This document shows positions 33,071 through 46,000 of a DNA stretch of 64,000 nucleotides, piece by piece; position 1 is the stretch's first letter; every line of letters starts with the position of its first letter. Source of the DNA: Cyanophora paradoxa (lineage: Eukaryota > Glaucocystophyceae > Cyanophorales > Cyanophoraceae). The stretch spans positions 394,134 to 458,133 of the forward strand of contig QPMI01000432.1 of the NCBI GenBank assembly GCA_004431415.1, given 5' to 3'. The notes under the pieces were generated by a model. The model had not been told where the DNA came from, ran no database searches, and worked only from the letters and a program-made list of their open reading frames with translations. The position numbers and the translations under genes were made by a program.

Positions 33071-36000
33071 TCAGGCCGCCGGCGCGGGTCGAATGTCATG
33101 ATCACGGGGCGGGCGCGCCTGCTCATTCCGCCGCCTCCTCTCCGCGAGGTCGTGCTCCAGATCCAGCTGTTCGTCTTCGGAGGGGCTTCGGGCCGCCTCC
33201 GCAGGCGCGGCCACCGACGGGGGCGGGGGCGGCGCCGCGCCGGCCGCGAGGCCCGGGACCGAGGCAAAGAGCCGATCGAGGTTCTGCGGCTCAATTGACT
33301 CGCGGCAGGTCCCTTGTCGGACGGACCCCGGGTGGGGGGGTGGGGGGTGGGGGGGGGTGGGGGTGGGGGGGTGGGGGTGGGGGGGGGGGGGGGGGGGCCG
33401 GGGTCGCACGGCGAGAAGGGCCACGTTTCCGGCCGTGACGAAAGAGAAGGGTACGGACCCGCGGGGCAGGTCCTCGGGGGCCTGGGGGTACAGGGATCGT
33501 GGCGGAAGGGCGGAGGTGCGCAGGGACGGCGCACGGGGAACTCGGAGGGAAGGATGGGGAGGATGGGGCGCTTGTTGAGCTCGACGAGCTGCAGGGAGCA
33601 GCGTGGGGGGGCGGCGCGGGGGCGAGGCGAGAAGGGGGGTACGGGTACCTGGACGCGGTCCCGGAGGAGGGGGTCCCCGATGGAGTCGGGCGAGAGGAGG
33701 GGCAGGAAGGCGGCGCAGCGGACCTGCACGCGGGCCGGGGCTAGCGAAGGGCGCGCGAAGGAGCGGGAGGGGCCTCGTCCGCACCGCCGCGCGGGCGCCA
33801 AGGTCGGAGGGTCCGGGGCCGGCGGGGGCGTCTTGCATTTGGGAGTGGGCCCCCTGCGCCCGCTCAGCGGCGGTCGCCCGGGCGGTGCGGCGCGGAGGGG
33901 GGGATACCGAGCACTCGGTCCAGCAGCGCACGCGGCGCCGGGAGAGGGCGCGCACGACGCGCGCGGCGGCCGCCGCGTCCTGCGGCGGGTCGATGGGGCC
34001 GGGTGGAAGCAGAGGGCGGGCGCGGGCGCCGAGGCTCGGACCGCAGCGCAGCACCAGAGGAAGACGAAGGGCCCCTCCGCGTCGGAGTCCACGTCGCACC
34101 TGGGCGCGGCCTCGGCGGCTGCTCGCGGGGCCGGCGGGATTCGAACCGGGACTCGGGGAGGGCGGCCAGCTGCTCGGCGGCGGCGGAGGCGGCGGCGCCG
34201 CCGCCCGAGGCCGCAACTCCCACCTGCGGCGAGTTGGGAGGGGGCGGCGAGGGGCTGGGGCCAGCCGGCGCGGGCCTTCTGAGCCACTGTGAGGGCGAAG
34301 GCGGGGAGGCCAGAGGCGAGCAGCTCGGGGGTCGAGAAGTCAGCTGCACTCGGTAAGCTTGGCACGAATGTGAGGCGCGCGGCCGGAGGCCCGGGGGTAC
34401 ACGCACCGAACTGTTGCTTGAGGAGGAACCCCTGCGCATGCGCGGGCTCGCGTGAGGGCAGCTCGGGCCGCGCGGAGAGGCGCCAGCGCGCGCCTGAAGC
34501 TCGTCATCCAGCTCCGCGCGCTCGCGCCAGACAGGCAGCAAGACCCTGCGCATGCGCGCCCTAGGCCTCAGCACGGGCCGGCTTGAGGCGGCGGCGCCGG
34601 CGCACCTCCCGAGGGCGCGGGCGGCCGAGAGCTCCGATCGGCAGCGCTCCGACGAGCACGAGGCTCGTGACGCGACGAACACCACCGCGCCGACGCGCTT
34701 GAGGTGCTCGGATCCGGACGGCTGCCGCAGAGAAGCGCGTGAGCATGAGCAGGCCGCGGCGGGTTAGAGGAGGGGTACGTATACGTCTCACCGCAGCGTT
34801 CCCCGTCTCCCCCTCGGATCCCCTCATCAGGCACTGCCGGCGCTCCTCTGGGTACGGCCGGCCAAGAGGGAAGAGGAGGGGTACCGTGACGTGGGCGGCC
34901 TCGAGCCCGTCGCGGAGCTTCGCGGCGAACTCGGCCTCCCCCCCCGCATCCCCGTGGCTGGCCCCCTCTCAAGGACGGAACGGCTGCTCCGAAAGGACGG
35001 AAGGGCACCAGATGTAAGTGTCGCGGAAGCCCGAGGCGCGCTTGAGGGCGGCCCGAAAGGCCACGTCGCGGTGTGCCTGAAGGACAGTTCGGCGGGCGGT
35101 CCCCTCGCCAACCCATCGGCCCGCGTCCGCCCCTGCGGAAGCGGCTGCAGGCGGCAACGGATGAACACAGACAGCCAGTACACGGCGTACCCCTGGCGAT
35201 GAGGGCCGCGCAGGCGTCGAGCATCTCTGGGCCGAAGGCGACGGCGTGGTAGAGGGGGGTACGGCCCTCTGCGTCCGCCTCGCTGCGGGTGCGATTGCTG
35301 TGAGCTCGAGGCGGAGAGGGTCGGGTCGGGGCGGGGCGGAGGGGAGGGCACTCGATGGCGGAGGGCGGGGCCGAGGCGGCGAATCGCACGGCGGTCAGGC
35401 GGAGGCCGAGGCGGCACGCCTGCGCGAGCCGGCTCAGGGGCGGCTCCCGCCTACGAAACTCGACGCGACGGCGCCAGGGGAAAGGGATCATATGACTCGC
35501 CTCGCGCAGGGGGAACGCCTCATCGACGGGCCCGGGGTCGCCCTCGTCGTCGGCGCCAGCGTCCTTGCGACCTTGCACCCGTCTCTGCATGAGGAAGAGG
35601 GCCTCCGCCGCTTGGTAGAGTTCTGAGACGGGGCTCTGGAGGTTGCCCGTCGCATTCGCGGGCTGGAGCATGCTCGAGAACCGAACGTCGACGCCCTCGC
35701 TCAAGGCGAGGTCCAGGCACAGTCTGCAGAAGCAGGTGCACATGTCAGGAAGGGAAATTAAAGACTGCGCCCGCGAATTAGAAGCGGATCGCACCTGAAG
35801 TACTGCAGGAGGGCAGTCGACGTCGGGCTCTTCATGGCATCCATGTAAGCGAAGTTCACCGTCGTCTGGACCCTGCACCAGCCTCATGATCAGGAGCCCC
35901 CCAAGGCCCTCCTAAACCCTAGGGCCTGCAGCGCACGTTTTCTTCCTTTCTTCCCGCTTGTTTTCCTGGATGTCTTTTGGGACGGGGTCTAGCCCCCTTC

Positions 36001-39000
36001 GCGCGCTGGCGTCGAGCTCCCACTGCACCACCCACCTGCCGGCGCGTCAGCATGCGCAGAAGGGATTATGGCCCCAGTGGGGAAGGAAGAATTCGAAAGC
36101 GGGGACGGACCGCTGAAATTCGAGCGCGCTCACGGCATTCCCCTGCTTTTTTCTTAGAGCGGCTCCCTCCATCTGCAGTGCGTATGCTTACGGTGTCAGC
36201 GATGGAGGGCGTGGCGGGGTACAGGGAAGCACGTGATGTAGAATCAATCCGCCCTCAAGCACCGCATCGCCCGCAAGGTCTCGCAGCATCTGATGGGGGA
36301 TTTCGATAAATTTCCCAGCGATGCGAGAAAGTTTGATGACGAATATTTTAGAGCTCGAGCGTTCACGGGCCGCACCTGCAGTATGGGCTGCGGGCTGGGA
36401 TCACTGAAGCGGAAATCTTGGAGCATCCCGTTCGCCACTTCCGCCGCCTTGTTTTTGAGTTCGGACAGCTACGAGCACGTCAGATCTAGAGCCCGCGCGC
36501 TTGCGATAGCTAGACCCGCGGAGCCCTCGAGCTCCCCCGCACCGTCTCTGCAGATGCCCGCTCGAAAGCGGCCCGCACGACCGGCTCGCTGCGCGATCGC
36601 ACAGCAGCTTCCAGGGCCCCAGAGTCCACAGTCGCGCCTTTCTCGATGAGGAGCAGCGCCAGAGGGAGGCCCAAAGGCGATTCCAGGGCGGCCTGCAGCG
36701 CCGCGCGCGCCCTGCTCTCTCTGCCCCCGCGCCCGCGCGACGCCTCGCCATCTTGATCTCCCTTCCCTTCGTCGGGCAGCGCGCCCGCGTCCAGCAGAAT
36801 GCGGGCCATTTCTATCGCCCTGCGCCGGGGGCCGCGCTCGAAGTGGTCCCGGAGCCCATCGAAAGCGAAAACAGAGAGCGCGCACTCGCGATCGTGACCG
36901 TCCGCCACCGGTACCCCTTCGGGAGGTTTGCCCCCGGACCTGGCACGACCGCTCGCACCGAATCGCAGAAGGCTCCGGCGCGCAGAAACGAGCTGTCGCA
37001 CCGGCCGGCCCTCTCCTGCCCCCAGCCGCGTGGGAGGCACATTGCCGCCGCGAAAAGAGGCACGTCTTCAAGCCTAGGAGCCTTGGCGCCTTGGAGGGAA
37101 AAAGAGGGGCATGCGCCGAGCTCGAGGGCCATCCTGCAGCAAGGTGAATTTCGAAAGCCATCACACACGTGGAAGAGAGACGAAAGCACTTGAGAAACGG
37201 AATGTTGCGGCTAGAGACGGCCTTCGATATCGCGGCAGTTGTGTCGGCGTTCTTTGGCACGGCGTTCCCCGACTCCTTCAGCACTCTGCAAGAGTATGAA
37301 TACGCGGGACAGCCTTTTTAGCTTAAAAACGGGAGATCTAGAGGCTTTGAGGCACCGCAAAAAGGTGGTCCCCTCTTCGCCACTGGTAGCCGCACGCGAA
37401 AAACAACTCTCCGTCGGGTCACGGCTGCGTGCCTGCACCGGGGCGTTGGTGGCGTCAAAGGCGTCCGCGCCAGCCGCCAGCAGCAGCCTCGCGGCCGACT
37501 CGACAAAGGACGGCCCGTCCGCCGCGCCGGCGCTTGATCGCGAGCTCCTGGCCAGGGTCTGGTAGAGGCAGCTCTGCCTGTCGCTCCCCTTGGCGTTCAC
37601 AGCCTCCGCCAGCTTCGCCGAGGGGACTTTGTCCAGCAGAGCCCGCAGAAGGGGCAGGTCTCCGCGCAGGACGGCCGTGTGCAGAGCGGAGCGACCTACG
37701 ACTTGGTTGCGCGACTCCCACGCCACCGCGATTGGATTCGTGGGGTCGGCCCCCAGCGCGAGGAGCGCGCGGGCCGACGCCAGCGCTGTGGCAGCTGTGC
37801 TGGAGGCCGCCAGGCCCAATGCCGAGCTGTGCGAGAAACGGCCCGTGCCGGGCGGATCCGCTGGACGTCGACGCTCCGGCTGTGCTCCGCGACGCACCAG
37901 CAGACGGACGAGCGGCGCCGATCCAACAAGTGCAGCAAACTCGAGAGCAGAGGGTCCCGCCTTGGCTTGCATCTCTCGCTCCTCCCGTCCCCCGTTCTTG
38001 CCGCCTTGCATCCCGCCTTCCACCTTGACCGCCGTCTGCTTGTCCTCCGGACCTAGCTCAGGATCCGGAGAAGCACCCAGGGCGACAAGGTGGGAGGAGT
38101 TTGCATCGGTTGTATGCACAGCACAATCGGAGCACGCCTCGCGCGGATCTGCCCCAGCATCGAGCAGCAGGGCTGCGCATCCGTAGTCGCCGGCTGCGCA
38201 CGCTGCCACTAGCGGAGTTGTGGTAAACAGATGAGGGTTGCGACCAGGGCCAGGGCCGGGTTCCGAGATGCCGGCGACTCGGGCCGACGCGCGTGCACCC
38301 CGTTCTAGCAGAAGGCTGCTTGCGAGCTGAGTGTCGGTTTAAGGTAAGCTGCTCGTCGGAGCATCGCACCGGACGCAGTTGGCTGAGGCTGCGCGGGCCG
38401 CGAGGGCGAGGCAGATGTCCAAAAAGCCGGCGGGTGGTGCCGGGCACCAGTCGAGCAGCAACGTCTGCAAAAAGCTTCGTGAGAAAAGTGAAAAAAAGAG
38501 AGGGAAAGGAGGAGAGGGCGGGGAAGGGGGTCGACGGTTAAGGAATAGAATCCGAAATTTATGGGGAAGCAGGAACCAGGAGAATGGGGTCTCCCTGGGC
38601 GGCCGCGATCTCGAGCGGGCTGCCGAGCTCCCCGCGTCGGGCTTCGGGGGGGGAGGGGCAGCGCTCCAGGAGCAGCTTTGCGATGGCAGCACGCCCCTCC
38701 ATCACGGCGAGCTGCAGTGCCGAGCACTGCGCGAAGCGGCCCTGCAAAGAGAGAGATCGCAGCCGTCAGACCGGCCACGGGTTTCGCGCTCTAAAACAGG
38801 CAGCTTGCCCGCAAATCCGCGCCGTCGCAACCCTGGCGTTGCAGTTGGCGGGCAGTCCGCCAGCGGTCAGGTGCCGTTCTACGCATGTGTGCTGCTTATA
38901 ATTACCCGATCGAGAAGAAGAGAGACCACCTCCGCGCTGCCGGCTGCTGCCGCCGCCTCCAGCGCGCGCACTGCCACCTGCACAGGGATTCATTGCAATC

Positions 39001-39537
39001 GGAAGGGGAGGGGGCCATAAGCATGAACTGCAAGAGCGAGCCTCCTTCTCTCGTGCGCTTTTGAGCGGGACGTGGAGGAATCCTGGAATCGGTGCGCTCG
39101 CTTTGTCGGTGGTCGTGGGGTCCTTCTCGAAACGCTCGAAGTCGTCGTCCCAGAGCCTCGGCGCGGCCCGGCGGAGGTCGATCTTCGCCGCGCAGGGCGT
39201 GTCGAGCTTCGCGCCAGCGTCCAGAAGCTCCATCACGACCTCGACGTGGCCGCCCCCGGCGGCCGCATAGAGCGCAGTCCTGCAGTCGGATGCTGCGTCG
39301 ACCCTTGCGCCAGCCCTTAGCAGGAATCTGCGGGGCCACTGATCATGAGACATGTAAATGCGAAACGTCCGCCGTGCGATCAACTGACTGCACGGAGGCC
39401 GTGTCACCCCTCTCAGCGGCGTGCAAGAGCGGGGGTGATCCATTCCAGGGCCAAGTGGCGGCGTTGCGGGCGGCGGGTACGCCCCTCTCCTCGAGAAACC
39501 TGAGCGGGGTGTCGGCTGGCGGATTCACGGTGGTGCA

Positions 39538-39604
<67 letters not shown>

Positions 39605-40599
39605 CCCCGGCCCCCGGCCCCCCTGATCGTACCTCACGGCGCGCTCGTGGGAAAGCAGCACGGCGCAACGGCTCAGCAATGTGCCACCGGCTCTGAGGCC
39701 GCTACTGACGACGGCGAGCGAGGCGACGTCTGCGCCCCGCTCCGCCAGCGCCAGGAAAGCGTCGACGTGCCCTGCCTCTGCAGCCTCCGATAGGGCGCTC
39801 CGCATCCGCTCGAGCTCCTCGTCCTCCGGATCCCGGCCAAGGGCCGTGCACGTGCCTCCGATGGCGCAGGCGCGGGCGCGGGACACAGGGCTCCGATGTC
39901 TGCACCCAGATCGAGGAGGGCGCGGATGACTTCCACGTGCCCCGCTCGGGCGGCGGCATGCAGGGCGACGCCTCTAGCTCCGGGTCCGGCGCGTCGACGT
40001 CGCCATCCCCCCGGTAGCCGTGCAAAGGGGCGCCCAGCTCGGCAAGCGCTCGCACAGCCCCGCATGGCCGCACGCCGCCGCCAGGCGGATCAGCGACGTC
40101 AACTTGAGGTTCTTGCGGCCCGCGGTGCTCTCGAGCTCCTCCTGAAGGGGCGCAGCGCTAACCGGAGCGCTCACGTCGAGTCCCGCTGCCGCGAGGGCCC
40201 TGCGATCATAATTATATAAGCGAGCAGATGTTAGAAATACGTACGGTCATCAATCGACAGGCGGCAGCCGAGGACAGCGTGGCAGATCGCGCACCTCAGA
40301 ACATCTACGGCGCCCGCCTCAGCTGCGGCGTGTCCAGCGGCGGAGAGCAGTTTTCGATATCGATCAGGAGGCGTGCTTGGGTCTGAATTCGCGAGAAGAT
40401 CCCTGTGCGAGTGATTGGCGCCAGCGCGGCGGGCCGCTAATCAAAAGCTCAAGCAGCGGTACCTCATCCGAGACACGTCGCCTGCGGCTGCGGATCGGAC
40501 GAAGCTGAGTCGCGCGTCCTCCTGTGCTGCAGCTGGCGACACCTTCGAGTCCGCCTCGTAGTCGGAAGGAACGTAGTCCGGGCTTTCCTCGGACTGCAT
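33071..40599 (-). CDS. Ankyrin-repeat protein with two TIR domains (paralogue A)
   Basis: The start is ATG 40599 (MQSEESPDYVPSDYEAD), after which the exons join in phase (DVSRMR|DLLANSDPSTPPDRYRK|...). Ankyrin repeats fill 40550 to about 35180: AACGHAGLCERLAELGAPLH, GRTPLYHAVAFGPEMLDACA and many LLLAAGAD/LLDAGAD ends. TIR1 follows: FRAALKRASGFRDTYI, EAEFAAKLRDGLEAAHVT, then AVVFVASRASCSSERCRSEL and RVLLPVWRE, with the Glu of CRSEL (about 34632) at the position of the NADase glutamate. TIR2: GPFVFLWCC, AARVVRALSRRRVRCWTECS, VRCAAFLPLLSPDSIGDPLL, LVELNKRPILPILP, SVPFSFVTAGNVALLA. In TIR2 the expected Glu seems missing. The C-terminal tail has EDEQLDLEHDLAERRRRNEQ. TIR domains cleave NAD+ or scaffold immune signalling; ankyrins bind partner proteins. 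Intron positions match paralogue B. Many ankyrin exon edges are approximate. Confidence 0.78.
39540..39602. repeat. Uninterrupted poly-C tract (63 bases)
   Basis: Every base from 39540 to 39602 is C. It lies in a predicted intron of paralogue A and is poly-G on that gene's sense strand. The true length may be uncertain because such runs are hard to sequence. Confidence 0.9.
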
Positions 40600-41470
40600 C
40601 GATATCATAGTATCGCTGGACTGGCGCCGCGGCCGGCGTCCAGATCAGAGGAACCGGTGTTATGCGATGCTGGCGTCGCCTAGCTATATAGCGGCCTATA
40701 TAGCTAGGCCTGCCGACTGCGCATGCATATCACCGCAGCATCATGGCATATGCCGCGCTAGGCAGCTGAGGCAACCTCAGCCTGCCTAGGCCTCATTGTT
40801 TTTCTGCCGCAGTGCCTTGCTGAAATTAAATTGGTGTCGACGTCTTGGAAACGATCTTATATATATACTATATGATAACTGTTTTATTGTGCACTGTAAT
40901 TATAAGAATATAAGCAGTTGATCTTATCACCCCACCCCCTCAAGCCCCACTCCTAGCCTGGAGCCGACCCCCCAGCCAGTGTCACCGACCGGCTGGCCGT
41001 CCGATAAAGCCGAAAAGGCTGGCCCGGCTGGTCAACAAATCGGGCGGCTGGGCCATGGCCAGCCTAAAAGTCCAAAACCAGCCAGCCAGCTGTTCGGCCG
41101 GGCCGCTGGCCAGTGCCCTAGTCGGCGCCGGCCCGGCGCCGGGCCGCCGGGCCGGGCCGGGCCGCCCGGCCGGTGGTCCGGCGGTGGATCGATATCGCCG
41201 AGTCGGATCGATATCGGAGCCTCGGAGGTCCGACGGACTCCGGGAGGTCCCCGGGAGGATCATCGTCGATTCATCGATATCCGATATGATCGCCCATTGA
41301 TCGGGAGGATGATGCCGGCACCGGGCAGCCGGCGTCCGGACGGTCATGCCGCCATATGCATACTGTAGAACTAGTTAAATTAGTACAGGAAAATAATTAG
41401 TACTTTGCCAAAACTGCTTGTATGGGCGGTAATATTGGGGGTATACTGTATGGAACGACCTCTCAGCACG

Positions 41471-41540
41471 TAATTACCGCGGTACCAAATTACCGCGTTT
41501 AACAAATTCTCGGCGCGGTAATTTGGTACCGCGGTAATTA
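41471..41540. repeat. Perfect 27-bp inverted repeat with 16-base loop
   Basis: The left arm 41471-41497 is the exact reverse complement of 41514-41540. The arms contain two ACCGCGGT cores around TACCAAAT. A related hairpin with mismatches lies at about 42145-42220. Confidence 0.9.
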
Positions 41541-42109
41541 AGTGAGCGCGGTATTATAGTGCCACACCAGCGTACCGTACTACGGTACTTAGGGTTCCGG
41601 GCCGAAATTTCGGCCAGCCGAAATTTCCGAAAGATTCCGAATTTTGGCCATGGGGGTTGGGGACCTTCTGGCCAGTTCAGGGGGCCCTGAGGGGGAAGGA
41701 CTCCGGAGGAGCACGTGAGTGAGGCCCTAAGGGGCCCGGGCGCCGGGCGGCGGGCGCCGGGCGGCGGCGGCCGCGGCGCCGGCGGCCCGGCGGGCCGGCA
41801 CCAACTTGGGGTGCGCGCGCGGGGGCGGGGAGTCGGGGACTGGCTAACTTCGTCCGTAGGCACTGCTAGACACACTAGTAGGCCGTCTGTCTTGGATTAA
41901 AGGGGACTGTGCATGTTATTAAGACTAGTACTTCCGGAGGGCAGGGACATACCGAAATTTCGGCCGAATTTCGGCGAATTTCGGCGGGCCGATTTCGAAA
42001 TTCGGCGCTCTAAAATCCGAATTTCCAAAATTCGGCAACCCTAAAGTCTACGGTACGGTCGCGTACGGTCAGCGTCGGTCACCGGGTAGGCCGGGGTAGC
42101 TATAGCTAC

Positions 42110-42368
42110 TACCGTAGACGACTTATATACCGCGCTGACTTAACTACTGCGCTACCAAATTACCGCGCTCAAAATTGTTATAACGCGGTAATTTAAAAAA
42201 ATTGGTAGCGCGGTAATTGTCTTTTGCTTAGATTTGCTAACACTTTTTGTATGACCGTACCCCAAATTGATGAAAACGCGCTAATTTGGTGCCGCGCTAA
42301 AGCGCCTACCGGCGCCGAAATTTTAGAACGCGGTAATATGTGGCGCGGTATTTAAGTCGTCTACGGTA
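42110..42368. mobile_element. MITE-like element with 26-bp terminal inverted repeats
   Basis: The ends 42110-42135 and 42343-42368 are inverted repeats with 25 of 26 bases matching (TACCGTAGACGACTTATATA... against ...TTAAGTCGTCTACGGTA). The interior is non-coding and carries nested AATTACCGCG inverted repeats. The 259-base size and lack of coding capacity fit a MITE. Target site duplications were not convincing, so the class is open. Confidence 0.55.
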
Positions 42369-43076
42369 GCTAGGCGTGCCACGGTGCACGTATACGGTAT
42401 ACCGTTTATCCACTTTATAATTACCGTACGCGTACGCGTACCGGTAGTACCGTTACTACCGTAGTACGTAGTACGTACGTGTTCAGAAGCTTGAGCCTTG
42501 AGCAATTGCGCGAAGGAGGCCTAGGGCCGCGGTTCGCGCATGCGGATCATGATCATCGGATTTCGATCGCCGGCGCGGCCGCGGGCCTTCGCGGCCGCCG
42601 GGTCGGTCTCGCCGCGGCCGTCTAGATCTTTAAATTTGCACTTCAAGGCTTGAACGTCAATTTAGCGCTAGCTATAGAACGGCTTCGACCAGCAGCGCGC
42701 TAGCGCGCTCTTAGATCGATGGGCAACGTGATCGGCGATCCAATGGCGGGGCGGCAGAAGAAGCCCAGGGGCCCCGTCCCCGCCGCCGGTCGTTCTGGCG
42801 GCCGTCGCTGGCGATGAGGACGAAGTCAGGTACGCGACTGGACTCCGGGAGCTCGTATCTGCTCTGCACCACGGCCACGTGCACATCGAGAGCGTTAACG
42901 TTAAAACAGGCGGCTGCTGGCGGTGGCGTGCGCAGAGGCGGAACCATTGATCCCGAGGCGGCTGCGAAGGCTGCCGCGGATGAGGCGCGGTACGTACATA
43001 CGCTCTATGGATTCGTTGCTCTAGATCTGCCAGGCTGCACCAGACCAACGTTAGCCAATCGTGGTGCAGGAAGCAG

Positions 43077-46000
43077 ATGGACGGCGCTGGCCCTGACACA
43101 ACAATTCCCATGATGGATTTGGCCGCTCGCATGGCCGCTACTCAAGCACGGTGCGCGCCGCGCGTCTTGAGATCCTGCTCAGCGGCCGCTCCACGCGCTG
43201 GCGATCCGCGCGCGCGCACCCTATAGCTAGCGCTCCAGCTTGGCGGCCGACGATGACAGCGCAGGGAGACGGCCGAGACCGCAAGGGCAGCCATCTTCGG
43301 AGATATATTGGCAGCCTCCGCGCGCTTCTGCAGCCTCTCGCTGGTCAAGTGTGCACGTGCTATCAGAGGAAGCTTAAGAATTTGCTTAGAGCTCGAGGCG
43401 GATCCGGAGCTGAGCGCCGCGAATTCGAATGCGCAGGCACGTCCTGGAGACCATTCCAGAGCTGCGGAAGCCAGTGCAGGCGCCGGATGCACACACGGAG
43501 CTGCATTGGGGGTATGGTAGCCTTGAATGGGGCGCAAAATCCCTGCTGGCTGCGGCGTGCGCGGCGGCCGAGGGCGGGCGGACGGACGTCCTGAAGCACC
43601 TCCTGTCGCTTCCCGACGCTCGGTCGACGTCCAGGCAGCCTTTCGATCATCCCGACGTCCTTACCCACGCTATCCACGGCGGCTCGATGCCCGTCGTCCG
43701 GTTCGTCCACCGACGCGCTGTGCCGCGCGCGTCATGATCATTTATCCAGCGCGCCAAATTAAATCCCCCGCACGTGCACAGCTTTCTGCTGGAGGAACGT
43801 AACGTGAATGCTGCACGCTGGGCGCCCGTGCCAGCGTTCCTCGCTCGCAGGTGCGCCGTGAGCGAAGACGCGAAGAAGCTCAAGATATTCTCGTCCGCCA
43901 ACTGCTTCGTGGACTCCGTCGAACTCCCGTGCGCCGCGCAGCGGCCGCCACGCACATCCCGTCGTTTCACGCACCCCCGGCCCGCAGCGTGCCCATCTGG
44001 CATCTTTTGAAAGAAGACATCGCCAGTTTACACGAGCGCAATTATCCCCTCGACACGGCAGCATGGCGCGGCCACATCGAAATCCTCCGGTCCGCACTTG
44101 CGCCTCGCTCGGGCCCACTAGTACTAGTACTGGGCCAACCATTGAATTCTCATGATCAGCCGTCGACGCGTGAATTTTCTGTATCGCAGGATGCTTTTAG
44201 ACGCTGGGGAATGGGACGCGAAAGCGAACGCAAAGAGAGCATATTCCGCCAAGACTTACGGCATCAAATATGCCTTCTGCGCTGCAGCGATTCACGGTCG
44301 AGTCGACGCATGCAGGCATGCATTCGATATCATGGTTTTTCGGAACCTGATTATGATACCTTTCAATTGCAAGATCAGTGATATTGACGTGCTGTGGCGC
44401 AGGCTCCTGGTTTCGGTGGCCGGTGGTCTACCCGAATTCGAATTCCAATTGCAATCTCATCATGACAAGCTTATCCGGATCTGCGCGGCACTGGGACAGC
44501 TGGGCTCTCTTCGGTGCGCGTGCGCATGCGGCCACCCATTACCGATTGAGCGATTGTTCGTCTTGTGATCGGATGTGCTCGAACTTCGGAAGGTACCTGG
44601 TGGACGAGTTGCAATTGGCGGCCGCTGCTGGCAGCGACGAGCTTCATCTAGCAATGCTTTGGGCTGTGCGCGCAGGGCACGCGGACTGCCTGCGATTCTT
44701 CGTGGAACACGGAGCGCCTCTGAGCTCCTCCAAGGCGAGCAGGCTGGCAAGATATCGATCTCCCCGCACATGTGCATCGTCGATTCCTTCTCTCAGAATA
44801 AGAACAGAGCCGACCACAACTGGACGGTGTCAACCAATCCGGATCCCATGTACGGAGAGCCGAGGGACTTGATGCAGGCGGCGGGGTCAGCCGCCAGTCC
44901 CGAGTGCCTGCGGCTGGTCTGTCCAGCGCGAATTTCGAAGGCCGTGCGCCTCCGCCGGCACGAGAGCCCACTCTCCCTCTTCTACCTCAGATCGCCGAGC
45001 TGGATGCAGCCGCCTTCGAAAACGGGCGGGACGAGGCGCTGCTGCGGGCGGCCGCCGCGAAGCCCCCCCTGCGGGGCCCCGACCGGCGAGCGGAGGCCGT
45101 GCGGTTGCTCCTCGATCTCGGGGCCGGGATCGGCGACCCCGCCCTCTTCGACCCGTCCCGGCCCGTGCGGCACCGGTGCCTCCACACCCCCTCCACGCCG
45201 CATGCGCCCAGGCCCGCACCCCCATCCGCATTCCTGTCATCGATGTCGTTCTTCTGACGTCCGGGCAGCTGGAGCCTAACCTCGACGTGATCCGGTGGGC
45301 TCCTCGCGATCGCCACCCCGACCTGCGCATGCTGCAGCCGCAGCTGCCGCTCGCCGCTGACTTCGGAGTGTCGAGCAGGCTGCTCATTGAGGCGAAGAGC
45401 GACCTCTCCGCTCTGGACAAGGGGGGACGCACGCCCCTTCATGCCGCCGCCGCCCTGAATTCCGTGGCGCTCGTCCGGTCAGTTCGCGATCGGCCTGCAG
45501 CTGCTTGCGCAACCGAAAGTCCCAATTGCAACCGATGCTTCTTGCCATGGCGCGGTCGCAGCGCGCTGCTGGACGCCGGGGCGGACCCGACGGATCCGGA
45601 GCTCGAGCCGGGCGAAAGGCACCGCTGCATCTCGCGTGCGAGGCGCTGGCAGTGGACACGGCCCTCCTGCTCCTCGAGCGCGGCGCCGACCCGCATCGCG
45701 CGGCCGCGGGCGGCGCGCGGCCGCTCCACTGCTGCGCCTGGCCGAGGCACAACTCCTCCGATCCAGTTCGCGAGGCCGAAGAGGCGCGAAACAACCTCGA
45801 GGTCGAGGAGGTGCGGGCGAGGATCCTCGCCATCGCCGACGCGCTTCTCGCGGCGGGCGCCGAGATCGACGCCGCCGACGACGATGGGGCCACCTTCTTC
45901 ACCATTGCGGCGGCGTCCGCGGACGGGCGCGACGCCGCCTTCCTCGGCGCCCTTCTGGAGCGCGGCGCGGACGTGAACGCCGCCTCGAAGAAGGCTCTGC

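Larger units (their letters stand above)
40600..43076. other. Spacer between the divergent ankyrin-TIR paralogues
   Basis: About 2.5 kb with no convincing gene. The middle (40800-42500) is AT-richer than the rest of the window and packed with inverted repeats built from ACCGCGGTA, AATTACCGCG and CCGAAATTTCGG words. The short open frames at 41474-41900 and 42668-43132 show no known family. Both promoters must lie here. Confidence 0.55.

Noticed and set aside
34128-34152. GGTTCGAATCCC string on the minus strand, T-loop-like
   Set aside because: The flanking bases do not form a 5-bp stem and it falls inside a coding/intron region of the ankyrin-TIR gene.
42668-43132. 154-codon minus-strand open frame in the spacer between TIR genes
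   Set aside because: No recognisable motif, and it overlaps the proposed first exon of paralogue B.
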